Below, one piece after another: positions 16,562 through 24,715 of a DNA stretch of 64,000 nt; positions within the stretch are counted from its first letter, which is position 1; every line of letters begins with the position of its first letter. The position numbers and the translations under genes are program-made. A model generated the notes under the pieces. It did not search any database, was not told the DNA's origin, and saw only the letters and a list, made by a program, of their open reading frames with translations. Source of the DNA: Nostoc sp. CHAB 5834 (GTDB lineage Bacteria; Cyanobacteriota; Cyanobacteriia; Cyanobacteriales; Nostocaceae); the NCBI GenBank assembly GCA_020829485.1, contig JAIVFU010000005.1, positions 91,526-155,525 of the forward strand, read 5' to 3'.

Positions 16562-17122
16562 CTAAACTTTCCGCAATAATTCCCGAATAGCGATCGCACA
16601 ATCACCAAAAGCTAAAGGTGAAATTGTCACATCCTCTGCAAGTATGCTCTCACTGTGATATCCGTCTGGACTGGGGAGACGATACATATACAACTTGCGC
16701 CTATTCACATCTAAAATCCAGTACTCAATAATACCTGATTTAGCATAAGCGATCGCTTTTACTTCTCGATCATATTTAAGACTGGAATCAGCTATTTCAA
16801 TCAGTAAAAACACTTCGGAAGCATTGGGATGGTGATCCTCATAATCTAATGGATTCAGCTTCACCACTGAAATATCTGGTTCTGGTTCCGAATAATTATC
16901 AAGTTGCACTGGTGACTGAATTCTTAATAAAACTTTGTCACCCAAACGTTGACGTAATAACCTTTCTGTGCGGGTAATTGCTGATTCGTGAGCAGTACCT
17001 TTTGCTGACATTCTGATGATTTGTCCCGCGATTAATTCTAAGCGTTCTTCAGGATGAAAAATCCCCGTTTCCGCCATTTTGTGATATTCTCGAACACTAA
17101 TTAGGCGAATATTGGTGAGCAT
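16562..17122 (-). CDS. Uma2-family PD-(D/E)XK nuclease, second copy
   Basis: 186 residues, distantly related to the first Uma2 protein. The core is seen in ISVREYHKMAETGIFHPEERLELIAGQII, PEPDISVV (metal Asp) and EVFLLIEIADSSLKYDREVKAIAYAKSGIIEYWILDV. Its start codon lies nine bases below a uvrB-tail copy at 17131-17176. The first eight codons (MLTNIRLI) recur as a fragment beside the true uvrB end at 19424-19443, and an internal stretch recurs near 18733-18753, so relatives of this gene once sat at those junctions. Confidence 0.85.
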   Translation of the reverse strand: MLTNIRLISVREYHKMAETGIFHPEERLELIAGQIIRMSAKGTAHESAITRTERLLRQRLGDKVLLRIQSPVQLDNYSEPEPDISVVKLNPLDYEDHHPNASEVFLLIEIADSSLKYDREVKAIAYAKSGIIEYWILDVNRRKLYMYRLPSPDGYHSESILAEDVTISPLAFGDCAIAIRELLRKV

Positions 17123-17130
17123 AAGATTTA

Positions 17131-17176
17131 CGTTAACGTCCTAACATTTTATCCCGCAGATGTTTAATGCGATCGC
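17131..17176. repeat. uvrB 3'-end copy 2
   Basis: CGTTAACGTCCTAACATTTT and ATCCCGCAGATGTTTAATGC are identical to the true uvrB end over ~43 bp. Homology continues leftward through ATAAGATT and the Uma2 start. Confidence 0.9.
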
Positions 17177-17192
17177 TTCACCCAGTCCAGCC

Positions 17193-17414
17193 CTATAGCA
17201 ATGCAATAAATTCCTCTACAGTTAAATCAGCATCCCGAATTATTGCCCGCAACGTACCCTTGGCTAATTCCTGATGATCTGGGACAACAACTTGAGTAAA
17301 CGGTTCATCTCGTCGTAGAATAATATGGCTACTTTCCCTACGCTTTTCGTAAAAACCCACGTTTTCTAACGCTTTGGCGCAATCTCTTCCTGAAATGCTC
17401 GGTAATTTGCTCAC
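17193..17414 (-). CDS. hicA: HicA-type toxin
   Basis: 73 residues. It has the double-stranded-RNA-binding-like HicA fold pattern: SGRDCAKALENVGFYEKRRESSHIILRR with the catalytic His in SSHIIL, and VVVPDHQELAKGTLRAIIRDADLTVEEFIALL. HicA is an mRNA-cleaving toxin neutralised by HicB. The gene overlaps the end of hicB by four bases, so the pair is translated together. Here the antitoxin gene comes first. Confidence 0.9.
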   Translation of the reverse strand: MSKLPSISGRDCAKALENVGFYEKRRESSHIILRRDEPFTQVVVPDHQELAKGTLRAIIRDADLTVEEFIALL

Positions 17415-17617
17415 ACGAGTACCAGAAACGTTTCAAAGTTATCTTCTGGAACAGGCAAGCCATCCTCCTCTAATGCGGCAACGTAACCTGAGATTGCCTC
17501 TTTGATATTGGAAAGGGCTTCCTCTTTAGTCTTACCCTGGCTAATACAACCTTTTAGGCTTGGACACTCTACAACCCAGCAGCCATCTTCATCTCGATAC
17601 ACGATTACTTGTCTCAT
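17411..17617 (-). CDS. hicB: HicB-type antitoxin
   Basis: 68 residues: DEDGCWVVECPSLKGCISQGKTKEEALSNIKEAISGYVAALEEDGLPVPEDN is the partial RNase H-like fold of HicB. No DNA-binding tail (HTH or ribbon-helix-helix) follows, so this is the short form; autoregulation by it would need another protein. It binds the HicA encoded immediately downstream. Confidence 0.88.
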   Translation of the reverse strand: MRQVIVYRDEDGCWVVECPSLKGCISQGKTKEEALSNIKEAISGYVAALEEDGLPVPEDNFETFLVLV

Positions 17618-17953
17618 CTTCTACTCGATAATAAAAATGTGTATAACTGTTATTGATCTTATCAAGTAAGCCTCCTAAATCTGCCTTCTACTGTTCATTT
17701 CAACCTCAAACTGTATATTTCTTTGGGCATCTACGCATCTTTATTGCCGATCTATTTAATTTTCGGTTGCTTCGGTTTCAAAATGCACTATTTTTATTGC
17801 TACCCTGACCAAGCACTAACGTCCTAGCATTTTATCCCGCAGATGTTTAATGCGATCGCTGAAGCTTGTCATTAACTATTTGTTGTGCGGAAACTTTCTG
17901 TGTATCAAAGTAAGGTATTCAGTCAGAGAAGGGGTTACGCTGTTGCATTTACC
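17618..17953. other. Gap with fragments of Uma2 and uvrB ends
   Basis: 17766-17789 matches the 3' end of the Uma2 gene at 14293 (22 of 24 bases), and 17792-17877 matches the region upstream of that gene, including the uvrB tail. The intervening gene body is missing. No intact gene. Confidence 0.65.
17817..17859. repeat. uvrB 3'-end copy 3
   Basis: CATTTTATCCCGCAGATG with TAACGTCCTAG before and TTTAATGCGATCGC after. Shares the longer left flank (TGACCAAGCACTAACG) with copy 1. Confidence 0.85.
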
Positions 17954-18379
17954 CTATGTTCTTGACCAGTCTTCTGTTCGTAATTCTATGATTTGTCCAA
18001 AATCTGACAAATTACGGGTAAGTAGGATTGCATTGCTGGTTAGAGAAATCGCGGCAATTTTCAGATCCATATTTCCTAAACGAGGATAGGCTTTTCGCAA
18101 ACGTTGATGTTCTAGAGCGGCTCTAGAGTTAAACGGAACAATCACAATCGAACGATAATTTGTTGCGAGTTGCTGTAGCCCTCGATACGCTAAAACTTGC
18201 TCATCTGGAGTTTTCGCCCTAGATATAACACTGAGCCGACCTCTAACTTGTTCTTCGTAGGTAATCACAGTCACTGCAATTTCACCCTCTTTAACGGCTG
18301 CCAGCCTTGTCAGGATTCGCTTTCCCTCTTGTCCATTGCGTTGGATCAAACTGAGATGGTCGGTGTCAAGAATATACAT
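17954..18379 (-). CDS. PIN-domain toxin, VapC-like
   Basis: 141 residues. PIN-domain acidic residues are seen at MYILDTDHLSLI (Asp5, Asp7), a Glu in TYEEQVRG, NMDLKIAAISL and LLTRNLSDF. PIN toxins are Mg2+-dependent RNases, often cutting tRNA. The preceding small gene ends 18 bases upstream and is the likely antitoxin. The length and the DTDHLSL start are typical of cyanobacterial VapC proteins. Confidence 0.88.
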   Translation of the reverse strand: MYILDTDHLSLIQRNGQEGKRILTRLAAVKEGEIAVTVITYEEQVRGRLSVISRAKTPDEQVLAYRGLQQLATNYRSIVIVPFNSRAALEHQRLRKAYPRLGNMDLKIAAISLTSNAILLTRNLSDFGQIIELRTEDWSRT

Positions 18380-18397
18380 CTTGCAGTGTTAGCAATC

Positions 18398-18610
18398 CTA
18401 CTCAGCAGATTTCCGCCATTCTTGTCCAAAGCGAACCGCTTCCTCAAAAGTAGGATCGTTTTCAAAGCTACCTGCGACTTCTAACCACCAAGGAGATTTT
18501 TTCTGGACAAACCCATACAGCATCTGTTTCATTTGTGCCAGTTCTGTCTCCAAAGTTGCAACTCGCGCTTCGAGTTGTTGAGAGCGTTCTTCAAGTTGCT
18601 GAGAGGTCAT
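18398..18610 (-). CDS. Probable antitoxin partner of the PIN toxin
   Basis: 70 residues. The N-terminal half is a coiled coil (EERSQQLEARVATLETELAQM). The C-terminal half (WWLEVAGSFENDPTFEEAVRFGQEWRKSAE) resembles the toxin-binding tail of VapB-like antitoxins in cyanobacteria. No DNA-binding motif is evident. Role inferred mainly from position. Confidence 0.7.
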   Translation of the reverse strand: MTSQQLEERSQQLEARVATLETELAQMKQMLYGFVQKKSPWWLEVAGSFENDPTFEEAVRFGQEWRKSAE

Positions 18611-18670
18611 AGGGATCTACTAAAAGTTAGAATTCTGAAAGCATTATAGCAAGACCATCTGGTTCTGGTT

Positions 18671-18804
18671 CGTAAATGGCATCTTATCTATTATCGCTTC
18701 TTGGTGAGAAGTTGAGCGCTTTGTCAGCTAAGAGATAACCTTTCTGTGAGGGTAAGATTCACGTTAACGCCCCAGCATTTTATCCCGTAGATGTTTAATG
18801 CGAT
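18671..18804. repeat. uvrB 3'-end copy 4 with long flank
   Basis: 18762-18804 is the tail copy (ACGTTAACGCCCCAGCATTT, with more changes). The left flank at 18671-18720 (CGTAAATGGCATCTTATC) matches 19376-19426 beside the true uvrB end. The two are ~700 bp apart and flank the toxin-antitoxin pair at 18860-19365. A GC-rich dispersed repeat follows at 18804-18835. Confidence 0.85.
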
Positions 18805-18859
18805 GTTTACGACGGGCTACGCCTACGCACATCGAAAAGCTAACGGTTGGCTGCTAGCG

Positions 18860-19129
18860 CTACAACCTCTGAAGCAACTCGTCATACTCTGCATGTGCGC
18901 CAATCCAGAACCAATAAATGTGATCATCCTGCAACAGGCCAAGAACGCGGTAGTCTAAACTAACACGAGCCGAATATATTGGTTGGCGCTGGCTAACTCG
19001 TTTGAACTGAAGACTATTATGGTAAGGATCTGAACGCCAAAGAGCATAGGCTTTGGCCGCTTGTTCTTGAACTGATGCAGGAAGCTCATCAAGTTTCTTG
19101 CGAAATACTTTCGTAACACTTGACTTCAT
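18860..19129 (-). CDS. RelE/ParE-superfamily toxin
   Basis: 89 residues: FRKKLDELPASVQEQAAKAYALWRSDPYHNSLQFKRVSQRQPIYSARVSLDYRVLGLLQDDHIYWFWIGAHAEYDELL has the RelE/ParE pattern, including the late SLDYRVLG strand and the terminal HAEYDELL seen in RelE-type mRNA interferases. It overlaps the antitoxin gene by four bases. Confidence 0.85.
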   Translation of the reverse strand: MKSSVTKVFRKKLDELPASVQEQAAKAYALWRSDPYHNSLQFKRVSQRQPIYSARVSLDYRVLGLLQDDHIYWFWIGAHAEYDELLQRL

Positions 19130-19356
19130 TGCTCAGAGGGAAAAACGTCAGCTAAAGGAGTGATGTCGCCAGCAGCAATTTCTTGCCTTACCATATCAGC
19201 TAGACGATCCCACTGAGCATCTGTTGTAGATTCAAACTGAGCCTTCCATTTTTGCTCATCCTCTATCTCAGCAAGGAGACGAGCAGCGATCGCATCTTGT
19301 TCAGCAACAGGTAAAGTTTTCAGTTGCGCGATCGCACGCTCAAGTAACTCAGTCAT
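19126..19356 (-). CDS. Antitoxin of the RelE/ParE-like pair
   Basis: 76 residues from ATG 19356; a GTG at 19365 would add three. MTELLERAIAQLKTLPVAEQDAIAARLLAEIEDEQKW is a helical N-terminal part and GDITPLADVFPSEQ a tail of the kind that wraps the toxin. Similar small acidic proteins precede RelE-like toxins in many cyanobacteria. Confidence 0.8.
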   Translation of the reverse strand: MTELLERAIAQLKTLPVAEQDAIAARLLAEIEDEQKWKAQFESTTDAQWDRLADMVRQEIAAGDITPLADVFPSEQ

Positions 19357-19423
19357 GGCTACCACACTCTTAAAACGTAAATGGCATCTTATCCATTATC
19401 GCTTCTTGCTAGCAAGTTGAACG

Positions 19424-19504
19424 CTAATTAGGTGAATATTCATGAGCATAAGATTCAGGTTAACGTCCTAACATTTTATCCCGCAGATGTTTAATGCGAT
19501 CGCG
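19424..19504. repeat. True uvrB 3' end with a Uma2 5' fragment
   Basis: 19460-19504 is the end of the uvrB coding sequence, the apparent source of the four copies at 14954, 17131, 17817 and 18762. Directly beside it, 19424-19443 reads on the minus strand as MLMNIHLI, a decayed copy of the Uma2 start MLTNIRLI. Confidence 0.85.
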
Positions 19505-21457
19505 CAATTTACCCGCCTCTTCAAATTCCAATTTCTTCGCCGCCTCTTTCATCTGCGCTTCTAACAGAGTAATCAACCCTGGAATCTGTTCTAATGGCAG
19601 TTCATCTATATGTTCATCTACAACTTTCAAATCAGTTGCATTTAACCGCCGAGATACATCTAAAAATGCCAAAATTGCATTACTTGATTTTTTGACAATT
19701 GGTTGTGGTGTAATCCCATGCAGTCGATTATGTGCTGTTTGAATACCACGCCGTCTATCTGTTTCATCAATAGCTTTAATCATGCTACCTGTCATATTAT
19801 CGGCATACAAAATTGCCTGTCCCTGGACGTGACGCGCCGCTCTACCAATAGTTTGAATTAAGGAGCGCTCGGTTCGCAAAAAACCTTCTTTATCTGCATC
19901 CATAATTGCTACTAAGGAAACTTCAGGTAAATCTAACCCTTCCCGCAGCAAATTCACACCAACTAATACATCAAATTTCCCCTCGCGCAAGTTCTGCAAA
20001 ATTTCAATGCGCTCAATAGAAGTAATTTCCGAATGTAAATACCTTACCCTGATACCGTGGTCTTGCAAATATTCTGTTAAATCCTCCGCCATCCGCTTAG
20101 TTAATGTGGTAATCAACACTCGTTCATGGCGATCGGCTCTATCTTTAATTTCGCCTAATAAATCATCAATTTGTCCTTCTGTGGGACGTACAGAAATTTC
20201 TGGATCAACCACCCCAGTTGGTCGAATTACTTGCTCAACTACATGATCTTCAGAAATTTCTATTTCCCAATTTCCGGGAGTTGCTGAAACGAAAATACAC
20301 TGATTCACCTTTTGCCAGAATTCTTCTGCTTTCAAAGGACGGTTATCAGCAGCGCTAGGAAGCCGAAATCCATGTTCAATTAACACTTTTTTTCTCGCTT
20401 GATCACCGTTATACATACCGCGAATTTGTGGTACTGTAACGTGAGATTCATCTATAACTAGTAGCCAATCTTTGGGAAAATAATCGATTAAACATTCTGG
20501 TGATTCTCCAGCTTGTCTTCCTGCTAAGTGACGGGAATAATTCTCAACACCGTTGCAGTAACCCACTTCGCGCAGCATTTCTAGGTCATAGCGTGTACGT
20601 TGATCTATGCGTTGGGCTTCTAATAGTTTCCCAGCTTGTTCTAAGTCTAGTTTTTGCTGTTTTAATTCTGCTGCAATGTCATTACAAGCTACTTCTAACC
20701 GTTCTTCTGGGGTGACGAAGTGGCGTGCTGGGTAAACATTCACCGCTTCCAAACTCTTGAGAATTTCACCTGTCACCGGATCAATGTAGCGAATCGCGTC
20801 TATTTCATCACCAAAGAATTCGACACGAATAATTCGGTCTTCATAAGCTGGGCCAATTTCTAAGACATCACCACGAACGCGAAATTTTCCCCGACCCATT
20901 TCGATGTCGTTGCGGCTATATTGAACATTTGCTAAATCTCGTAAAATTTGGCGCTGATTTACTTCCATACCTATCTGAAGGGGGATGGCAGCTTTCAGAT
21001 ATTCTGCTGGCATTCCTAAACCGTAGATGCAACTGATGGAAGCAACGACAATGACATCACGGCGTTCAAAAAGCGATCGCGTCGCTGAATGCCGCAACAT
21101 ATCTATTTCATCATTAATCGCTGCCGTTTTTTCAATATAAGTATCGGTAACGGGAATATACGCTTCTGGCTGATAATAATCGTAGTAGCTGACAAAATAC
21201 TCAACTGCATTGTTGGGAAAAAAATCTCGCAACTCGTTACAAAGCTGGGCAGCAAGGGTTTTGTTATGCGCCAGAACTAAAGTAGGCTTGCCAATTTTCT
21301 CAATAACTGCTGCTACCGAAAATGTCTTGCCAGTTCCAGTAGCTCCTAGTAAAGTTTGGTAACGATTACCCGCTTGGATACTAGCAGTGAGTTGTGCGAT
21401 CGCTTTTGGTTGATCGCCTGTGGGACTAAAGGGAGCTTGAAGACAAAATTCTGTCAT
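19460..21457 (-). CDS. uvrB: Excinuclease ABC subunit UvrB
   Basis: 665 residues, full length. Walker [17 protein letters not shown], the beta-hairpin region [16 protein letters not shown], helicase motif [13 protein letters not shown], motif [26 protein letters not shown], and a C-terminal UVR domain ([32 protein letters not shown]) that contacts UvrC. UvrB loads from UvrA at DNA lesions, verifies damage and guides UvrC incision. All catalytic motifs are intact. Its last codons are the sequence repeated through the downstream array, yet the gene itself is complete. Confidence 0.97.
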   Translation of the reverse strand: MTEFCLQAPFSPTGDQPKAIAQLTASIQAGNRYQTLLGATGTGKTFSVAAVIEKIGKPTLVLAHNKTLAAQLCNELRDFFPNNAVEYFVSYYDYYQPEAYIPVTDTYIEKTAAINDEIDMLRHSATRSLFERRDVIVVASISCIYGLGMPAEYLKAAIPLQIGMEVNQRQILRDLANVQYSRNDIEMGRGKFRVRGDVLEIGPAYEDRIIRVEFFGDEIDAIRYIDPVTGEILKSLEAVNVYPARHFVTPEERLEVACNDIAAELKQQKLDLEQAGKLLEAQRIDQRTRYDLEMLREVGYCNGVENYSRHLAGRQAGESPECLIDYFPKDWLLVIDESHVTVPQIRGMYNGDQARKKVLIEHGFRLPSAADNRPLKAEEFWQKVNQCIFVSATPGNWEIEISEDHVVEQVIRPTGVVDPEISVRPTEGQIDDLLGEIKDRADRHERVLITTLTKRMAEDLTEYLQDHGIRVRYLHSEITSIERIEILQNLREGKFDVLVGVNLLREGLDLPEVSLVAIMDADKEGFLRTERSLIQTIGRAARHVQGQAILYADNMTGSMIKAIDETDRRRGIQTAHNRLHGITPQPIVKKSSNAILAFLDVSRRLNATDLKVVDEHIDELPLEQIPGLITLLEAQMKEAAKKLEFEEAGKLRDRIKHLRDKMLGR

Positions 21458-21710
21458 ACAGTTTTGCTGGAAATACCCTATCTCATGGTGACGATTCCGC
21501 CCTGTATCTATTGTAGCTGGGTTATTAGAGCAAATAAATGGTAATATTTTTTTACAAAAGTTATTAATTAAAATTTACTTATGTATCAGTTTTAAAGATT
21601 CTTATATCTCTATGAGGTTTTTTAAGGTTAAACTCTAATGTATATGGAAAAAAATTTCATCCTTCCTTAATTATTGTAAAATTCAATTAACAAACCAGAG
21701 GTCTTCGTTT
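21458..21710. other. Divergent intergenic region uvrB / repeat protein
   Basis: AT-rich, divergent start region. No ribosome-independent element or operator could be assigned with confidence. Confidence 0.3.
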
Positions 21711-22175
21711 ATGACTATTAGCAACACTGGCAAAGCAACCAGTTCTCGGCAAAAGTATGCCAAGTCTCCAGGGGAAACAACAGAGGAAGTTGAAAATCAA
21801 CAAGACGAGAGCTTGAATGCAGATAAAGTCGAGGAAATTAATGAACTGCCAGTGGGAGCTACTGGGACACTCGCCATTTCTGGAATTCGTCCTATAGGCG
21901 CTAGCGACTTAGAAGTTGCTGAACACCTCTCAATTGCTGGGGTGCGTCCCGTTAGCACCAGTACCTTAGAAGTAGTTGAAACATATAACTCAATGGGTAT
22001 TCGTCCAATTGGTGCTAATACATTCCAAGTCGTTGAAAGTATCAATCTCTCTGGGATTCGTCCAATTGGCTCAAGTTTATTGGTAATTGACGAAAGCTAT
22101 TCCACCTTCGGTAATCGTCCAATAGCATCAAATGAGGTTGACAACTCTGAAAGTCTGATGGGTTTTCTAGATTAG
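21711..22175 (+). CDS. Protein with 19-residue GIRPIG repeats, unknown function
   Basis: 154 residues. After a polar N-terminal ~50 residues (SSRQKYAKSPGETTEEVENQQ) come four copies of a 19-residue unit and a fifth partial one: GIRPIGASDLEVAEHLSIA, GVRPVSTSTLEVVETYNSM, GIRPIGANTFQVVESINLS, GIRPIGSSLLVIDESYSTF, GNRPIASNEV. Strand-turn-strand patterns of this regularity suggest a small beta-solenoid or stack. No signal peptide or membrane segment. I do not recognise the family. A terminator closes the gene, so it is monocistronic. Confidence 0.75.
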   Translation: MTISNTGKATSSRQKYAKSPGETTEEVENQQDESLNADKVEEINELPVGATGTLAISGIRPIGASDLEVAEHLSIAGVRPVSTSTLEVVETYNSMGIRPIGANTFQVVESINLSGIRPIGSSLLVIDESYSTFGNRPIASNEVDNSESLMGFLD

Positions 22176-22203
22176 AACAATAAAATATTCATATAACTTT
22201 ATT

Positions 22204-22235
22204 AACTCAGTTTCTATAGGAAGCTGGGTTTTTTT
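22204..22235 (+). terminator. Rho-independent terminator
   Basis: AACTCAGTTTC and GAAGCTGGGTT form a stem with one G-T type pairing, followed by TTTTTT. It is 28 bases past the repeat-protein stop. Confidence 0.85.
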
Positions 22236-22273
22236 AGTTAAACAGTCAAAAGTAGAGATTACCATATTTGCAC

Positions 22274-22441
22274 TAGGGCTATTTTATTCTAAATATAAAC
22301 CGCCCAGAACTAAAGTTCCCGGCTAATAGCTTAAGTCCACTAAAGTGGACTAAAAACCTTTCTTAGTCATCTTTAGATGACTTTTGTTATTAGCCTCAGA
22401 ATTTATTCTGAGGCAGGCTAGATGAGAATGAAATAGCCCTG
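22274..22441. mobile_element. MITE with 9-bp target duplication TATTTGCAC
   Basis: Ends TAGGGCTATTTTATTCT and AGAATGAAATAGCCCTG are near-perfect inverted repeats. The 9-bp string TATTTGCAC occurs directly on both sides (22265-22273 and 22442-22450). Three smaller palindromes lie inside (AGTCCACTAAAGTGGACT, GTCATCTTTAGATGAC, GCCTCAGAATTTATTCTGAG plus GC), so the transcript or single strand would be a chain of hairpins. No coding capacity. Confidence 0.9.
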
Positions 22442-22703
22442 TATTTGCACTTGTTCTATGTCTTTTAGCATAGGTAACTAAACTATTCTTACTTTATTTT
22501 ATATTCAACTAACACCCAGAACGCTTACTACAACTAACTTTCTTAATTACGAATTACGAATTACGAATTACGAATTATTGAATCTGCCTTGTGGTGGAAG
22601 GCTTTAGCAAAAACTTTAAGCTAGTCTGTAAAGGTAATAACAAAAGATTTCAAAGTTTGTTTATAGCTTTGAAATAAGTTTTTGATTAAATCAGGAGTAC
22701 AAA

Positions 22704-22886
22704 ATGAGCATAGAAGATCGCGCAAAAGCAGCTGCTAAAAATGTTGAAGGTAAAGCCCAAGAAGCTTTAGGAAATGTCACTGGAGATCCAGAAGATAAAG
22801 CGAAAGGTAAAGCAAAGCAAGCTGAAAGCGAAGTACGTCATGGAATTGAAGACGTGAAAGATAATGTCAAGAAAAATATTGACTAA
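22704..22886 (+). CDS. CsbD-family stress protein
   Basis: 60 residues, highly charged: DRAKAAAKNVEGKAQEALGNVTGDPEDKAKGKAKQAESEVRHGIEDVKDNVKKN. The VEGKAQEALGNVTGD core is the CsbD motif. Family members are small general-stress proteins, mostly disordered in solution, whose action is unknown. TCAGGAGTACAAA before the ATG is a good ribosome site. The repeats AKGKAKQAE show the alanine/lysine bias of the family. Confidence 0.9.
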   Translation: MSIEDRAKAAAKNVEGKAQEALGNVTGDPEDKAKGKAKQAESEVRHGIEDVKDNVKKNID

Positions 22887-22903
22887 TCAATAATTCAATC
22901 AAG

Positions 22904-22955
22904 TTTTTTGCAAAAATAGGAATATAAATGGGGTGGATTCCATTTTTGCAAAAAA
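22904..22955. repeat. Long hairpin after csbD
   Basis: TTTTTTGCAAAAATAGGAAT and ATTCCATTTTTGCAAAAAA pair with one bulged base. It lies 18 bases after the csbD stop. It could stop transcription or protect the 3' end. A second hairpin, GTAGAGACGTAATTTATTAC plus GTCTCTGC, is at 23050-23078. The rest of 22956-23203 shows nothing. Confidence 0.65.
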
Positions 22956-23203
22956 TCATAAAGGATTGAAGATTCAATGCAATACCTCTTTCTTCTCATT
23001 TTAGCAAGTGTGGAAAGTTAGAGAACTAGCCTGATTGGCAGAATTATTGTAGAGACGTAATTTATTACGTCTCTGCATTAAAAAAGAAATGTATTACAAA
23101 TTAGAGAAATAACCTCTATCTATTCCAAGTTTATAAAAGCAATTAGTTTGAATATACAACTTATTCTATCTGTTGTTTAAAGTGTTTTATCAGGAGGAAA
23201 AAA

Positions 23204-23647
23204 ATGATTCTGCTTCAGCAAAGTCGCAAAATATTGGCGACTTTCCTTTTAATCGGAGTACTGATGATAACTACCGCTTGTGGTGGTACAAGTACAATGT
23301 CACGAGTTGACCCTTCAACTACCCCCTCAGCAATTGGCCGAGATGTAACTTATGCAGAGTTAGAGCGAGGCAATACCCCAGGAGGACAAACCTTTGGTAA
23401 CTGGGTTGTGCAAGCATCTCAAGGATTAGTTCAGGATGCTTTTGTTCGTGATAACAACAAACTAGGTGTTGTAATTTCCCCTAAAGTTCGTCCTAATGAA
23501 GTGCGACCATTAGCAAAATCTTTAGTTCAAGGTTTTCATAAAAACTTCCCCAAACAAGACTTAAAGGTTTTGATTTACGCACCTGATAAGCAATTGATTT
23601 TGACTACTGAATATGACACTCAAACCAATCAAGTTAAGTATACTTAA
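23204..23647 (+). CDS. Lipoprotein of unknown function
   Basis: 147 residues. FLLIGVLMITTACGG is a clear lipobox with Cys at ~27, and the start follows CAGGAGGAAAAAA, a strong ribosome site. The mature protein contains GGQTFGNWVVQASQGLVQDAFVRDNNKLGVVISPKVRPNEVRPLAKSLVQGFHKNFP, then a beta-strand-rich end (LKVLIYAPDKQLILTTEYD). I know no named family; such small lipoproteins are common in Nostocales. It would sit on the periplasmic side of a membrane. Confidence 0.83.
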   Translation: MILLQQSRKILATFLLIGVLMITTACGGTSTMSRVDPSTTPSAIGRDVTYAELERGNTPGGQTFGNWVVQASQGLVQDAFVRDNNKLGVVISPKVRPNEVRPLAKSLVQGFHKNFPKQDLKVLIYAPDKQLILTTEYDTQTNQVKYT

Positions 23648-23752
23648 TTGCTGTATTTGCAATAGAAACTTGAAGAAAGTTTGATGAATTTGGAATTAGG
23701 GCTTACAAATATTAGCCATCCAAAGAGTTTGAGAAAAAAGGAGATTATTAAA

Positions 23753-24274
23753 GTGGCAACTAGCGAAGATTACAAACGTCAAATAATGAAAGATTTGGCT
23801 AAAGGTGATGTTGAATCTCTGGATGATACTACAGCCGAATCAACGGCGGAATATCAAAATTTTGATGATTTTGCTCAACGGACAACACCAGATCAACGTC
23901 GGCACTTATTTGGTCGATCTCTACATCCAGATCACATTCCAACCAGCCAAATGGAGCCAGAATTACAACAGGCGATCGCACAAATTAAACCCAATGAACG
24001 GGATGATGTAGCAAGAGCCTTTTTCAAACACTTGAAGGATAGAAAACTAGACGAGAAGCATCTAGAGCAACAGTTGGGACTTTCTACACATCACCCCAGC
24101 CGCATGAGTGCTGATGATGTTAGCAAATTAGCGTCCTTTGTGTATCATAACCATCCCGACATTTTCCGCGAAGTGCTGGCAGAGCAACCAGGGATTATCA
24201 AGTTTCTCAGCAATCCTGTAGTAGCAGGCATTCTCGGAATTGCAGCCGCTAAGTGGTTGGGTAGTCACAAGTAA
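23753..24274 (+). CDS. Conserved protein of unknown function with C-terminal membrane-like segment
   Basis: 173 residues from GTG 23753, chosen because AAAAAAGGAG precedes it at the right distance. The frame is open further up (ATG 23684), but that start lacks a ribosome site. The protein is charged and helical (EDYKRQIMKDLAKGD..., DQRRHLFGRSLHPDHIPTSQMEPELQQAIAQIKPNERDDVARAFFKHLKDRKLD), ending with a hydrophobic, glycine-rich segment FLSNPVVAGILGIAAAKWLG that may touch the membrane. Function unknown. The csbD gene and the lipoprotein upstream share its direction. Confidence 0.75.
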   Translation: MATSEDYKRQIMKDLAKGDVESLDDTTAESTAEYQNFDDFAQRTTPDQRRHLFGRSLHPDHIPTSQMEPELQQAIAQIKPNERDDVARAFFKHLKDRKLDEKHLEQQLGLSTHHPSRMSADDVSKLASFVYHNHPDIFREVLAEQPGIIKFLSNPVVAGILGIAAAKWLGSHK

Positions 24275-24311
24275 CTTCTGAATTTTAAGTTTGGAGGATG
24301 AGTAAGAGATT

Positions 24312-24343
24312 AGGTGGGTTATATTACCCACCTTTATTTTTTG
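24312..24343 (+). terminator. Rho-independent terminator
   Basis: AGGTGGGT and ACCCACCT pair perfectly around TATATT, followed by TTATTTTTT. It ends the gene at 23753-24274. Confidence 0.9.
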
Positions 24344-24487
24344 CTTATTAAAATGAGCCAGATAAGCGATCGCTCAATAGCGATATTTACCACAGACTTA
24401 TAGCGGTACAACATTACATCACTAGGTGTAGAGGCAGGAGTGCCCATAGGTGTCAACTTAAGCTAAAATGCATGTCCCACAGGCGTT

Positions 24488-24578
24488 TTACCCCCCTTAA
24501 TCCCCCCGATTTATTGGGGGGAAAAAAGAAATCCAGTTCCCTCCCCAATGCATCGGGGAGGGTTAGGGTGGGGTGACG
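24488..24578. repeat. C-run/G-run dispersed repeat
   Basis: CCCCCCTTAATCCCCCCG and GGGGGGAAAAAAG arms, then CCCTCCCCAATGCATCGGGG. Same family as 1293-1372 and 15410-15550. Rest of the 24344-24715 gap has no gene. Confidence 0.7.
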
Positions 24579-24715
24579 CGGTGAGTGATGGGAAGCCAGA
24601 GAACTGAATGCAGCCGCAATAATTCCTTTTGCGATTTGGATGAGCGATTGCTAAATTTACCAGGGACATGAGGGGAGACGCGATTAATTGCGTCTGTACA
24701 ATATTATTTTTACCC

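Noticed and set aside
18860..21457. A prophage or integrase-driven island
   Set aside because: No phage or recombinase gene is seen in the 14-21 kb region.
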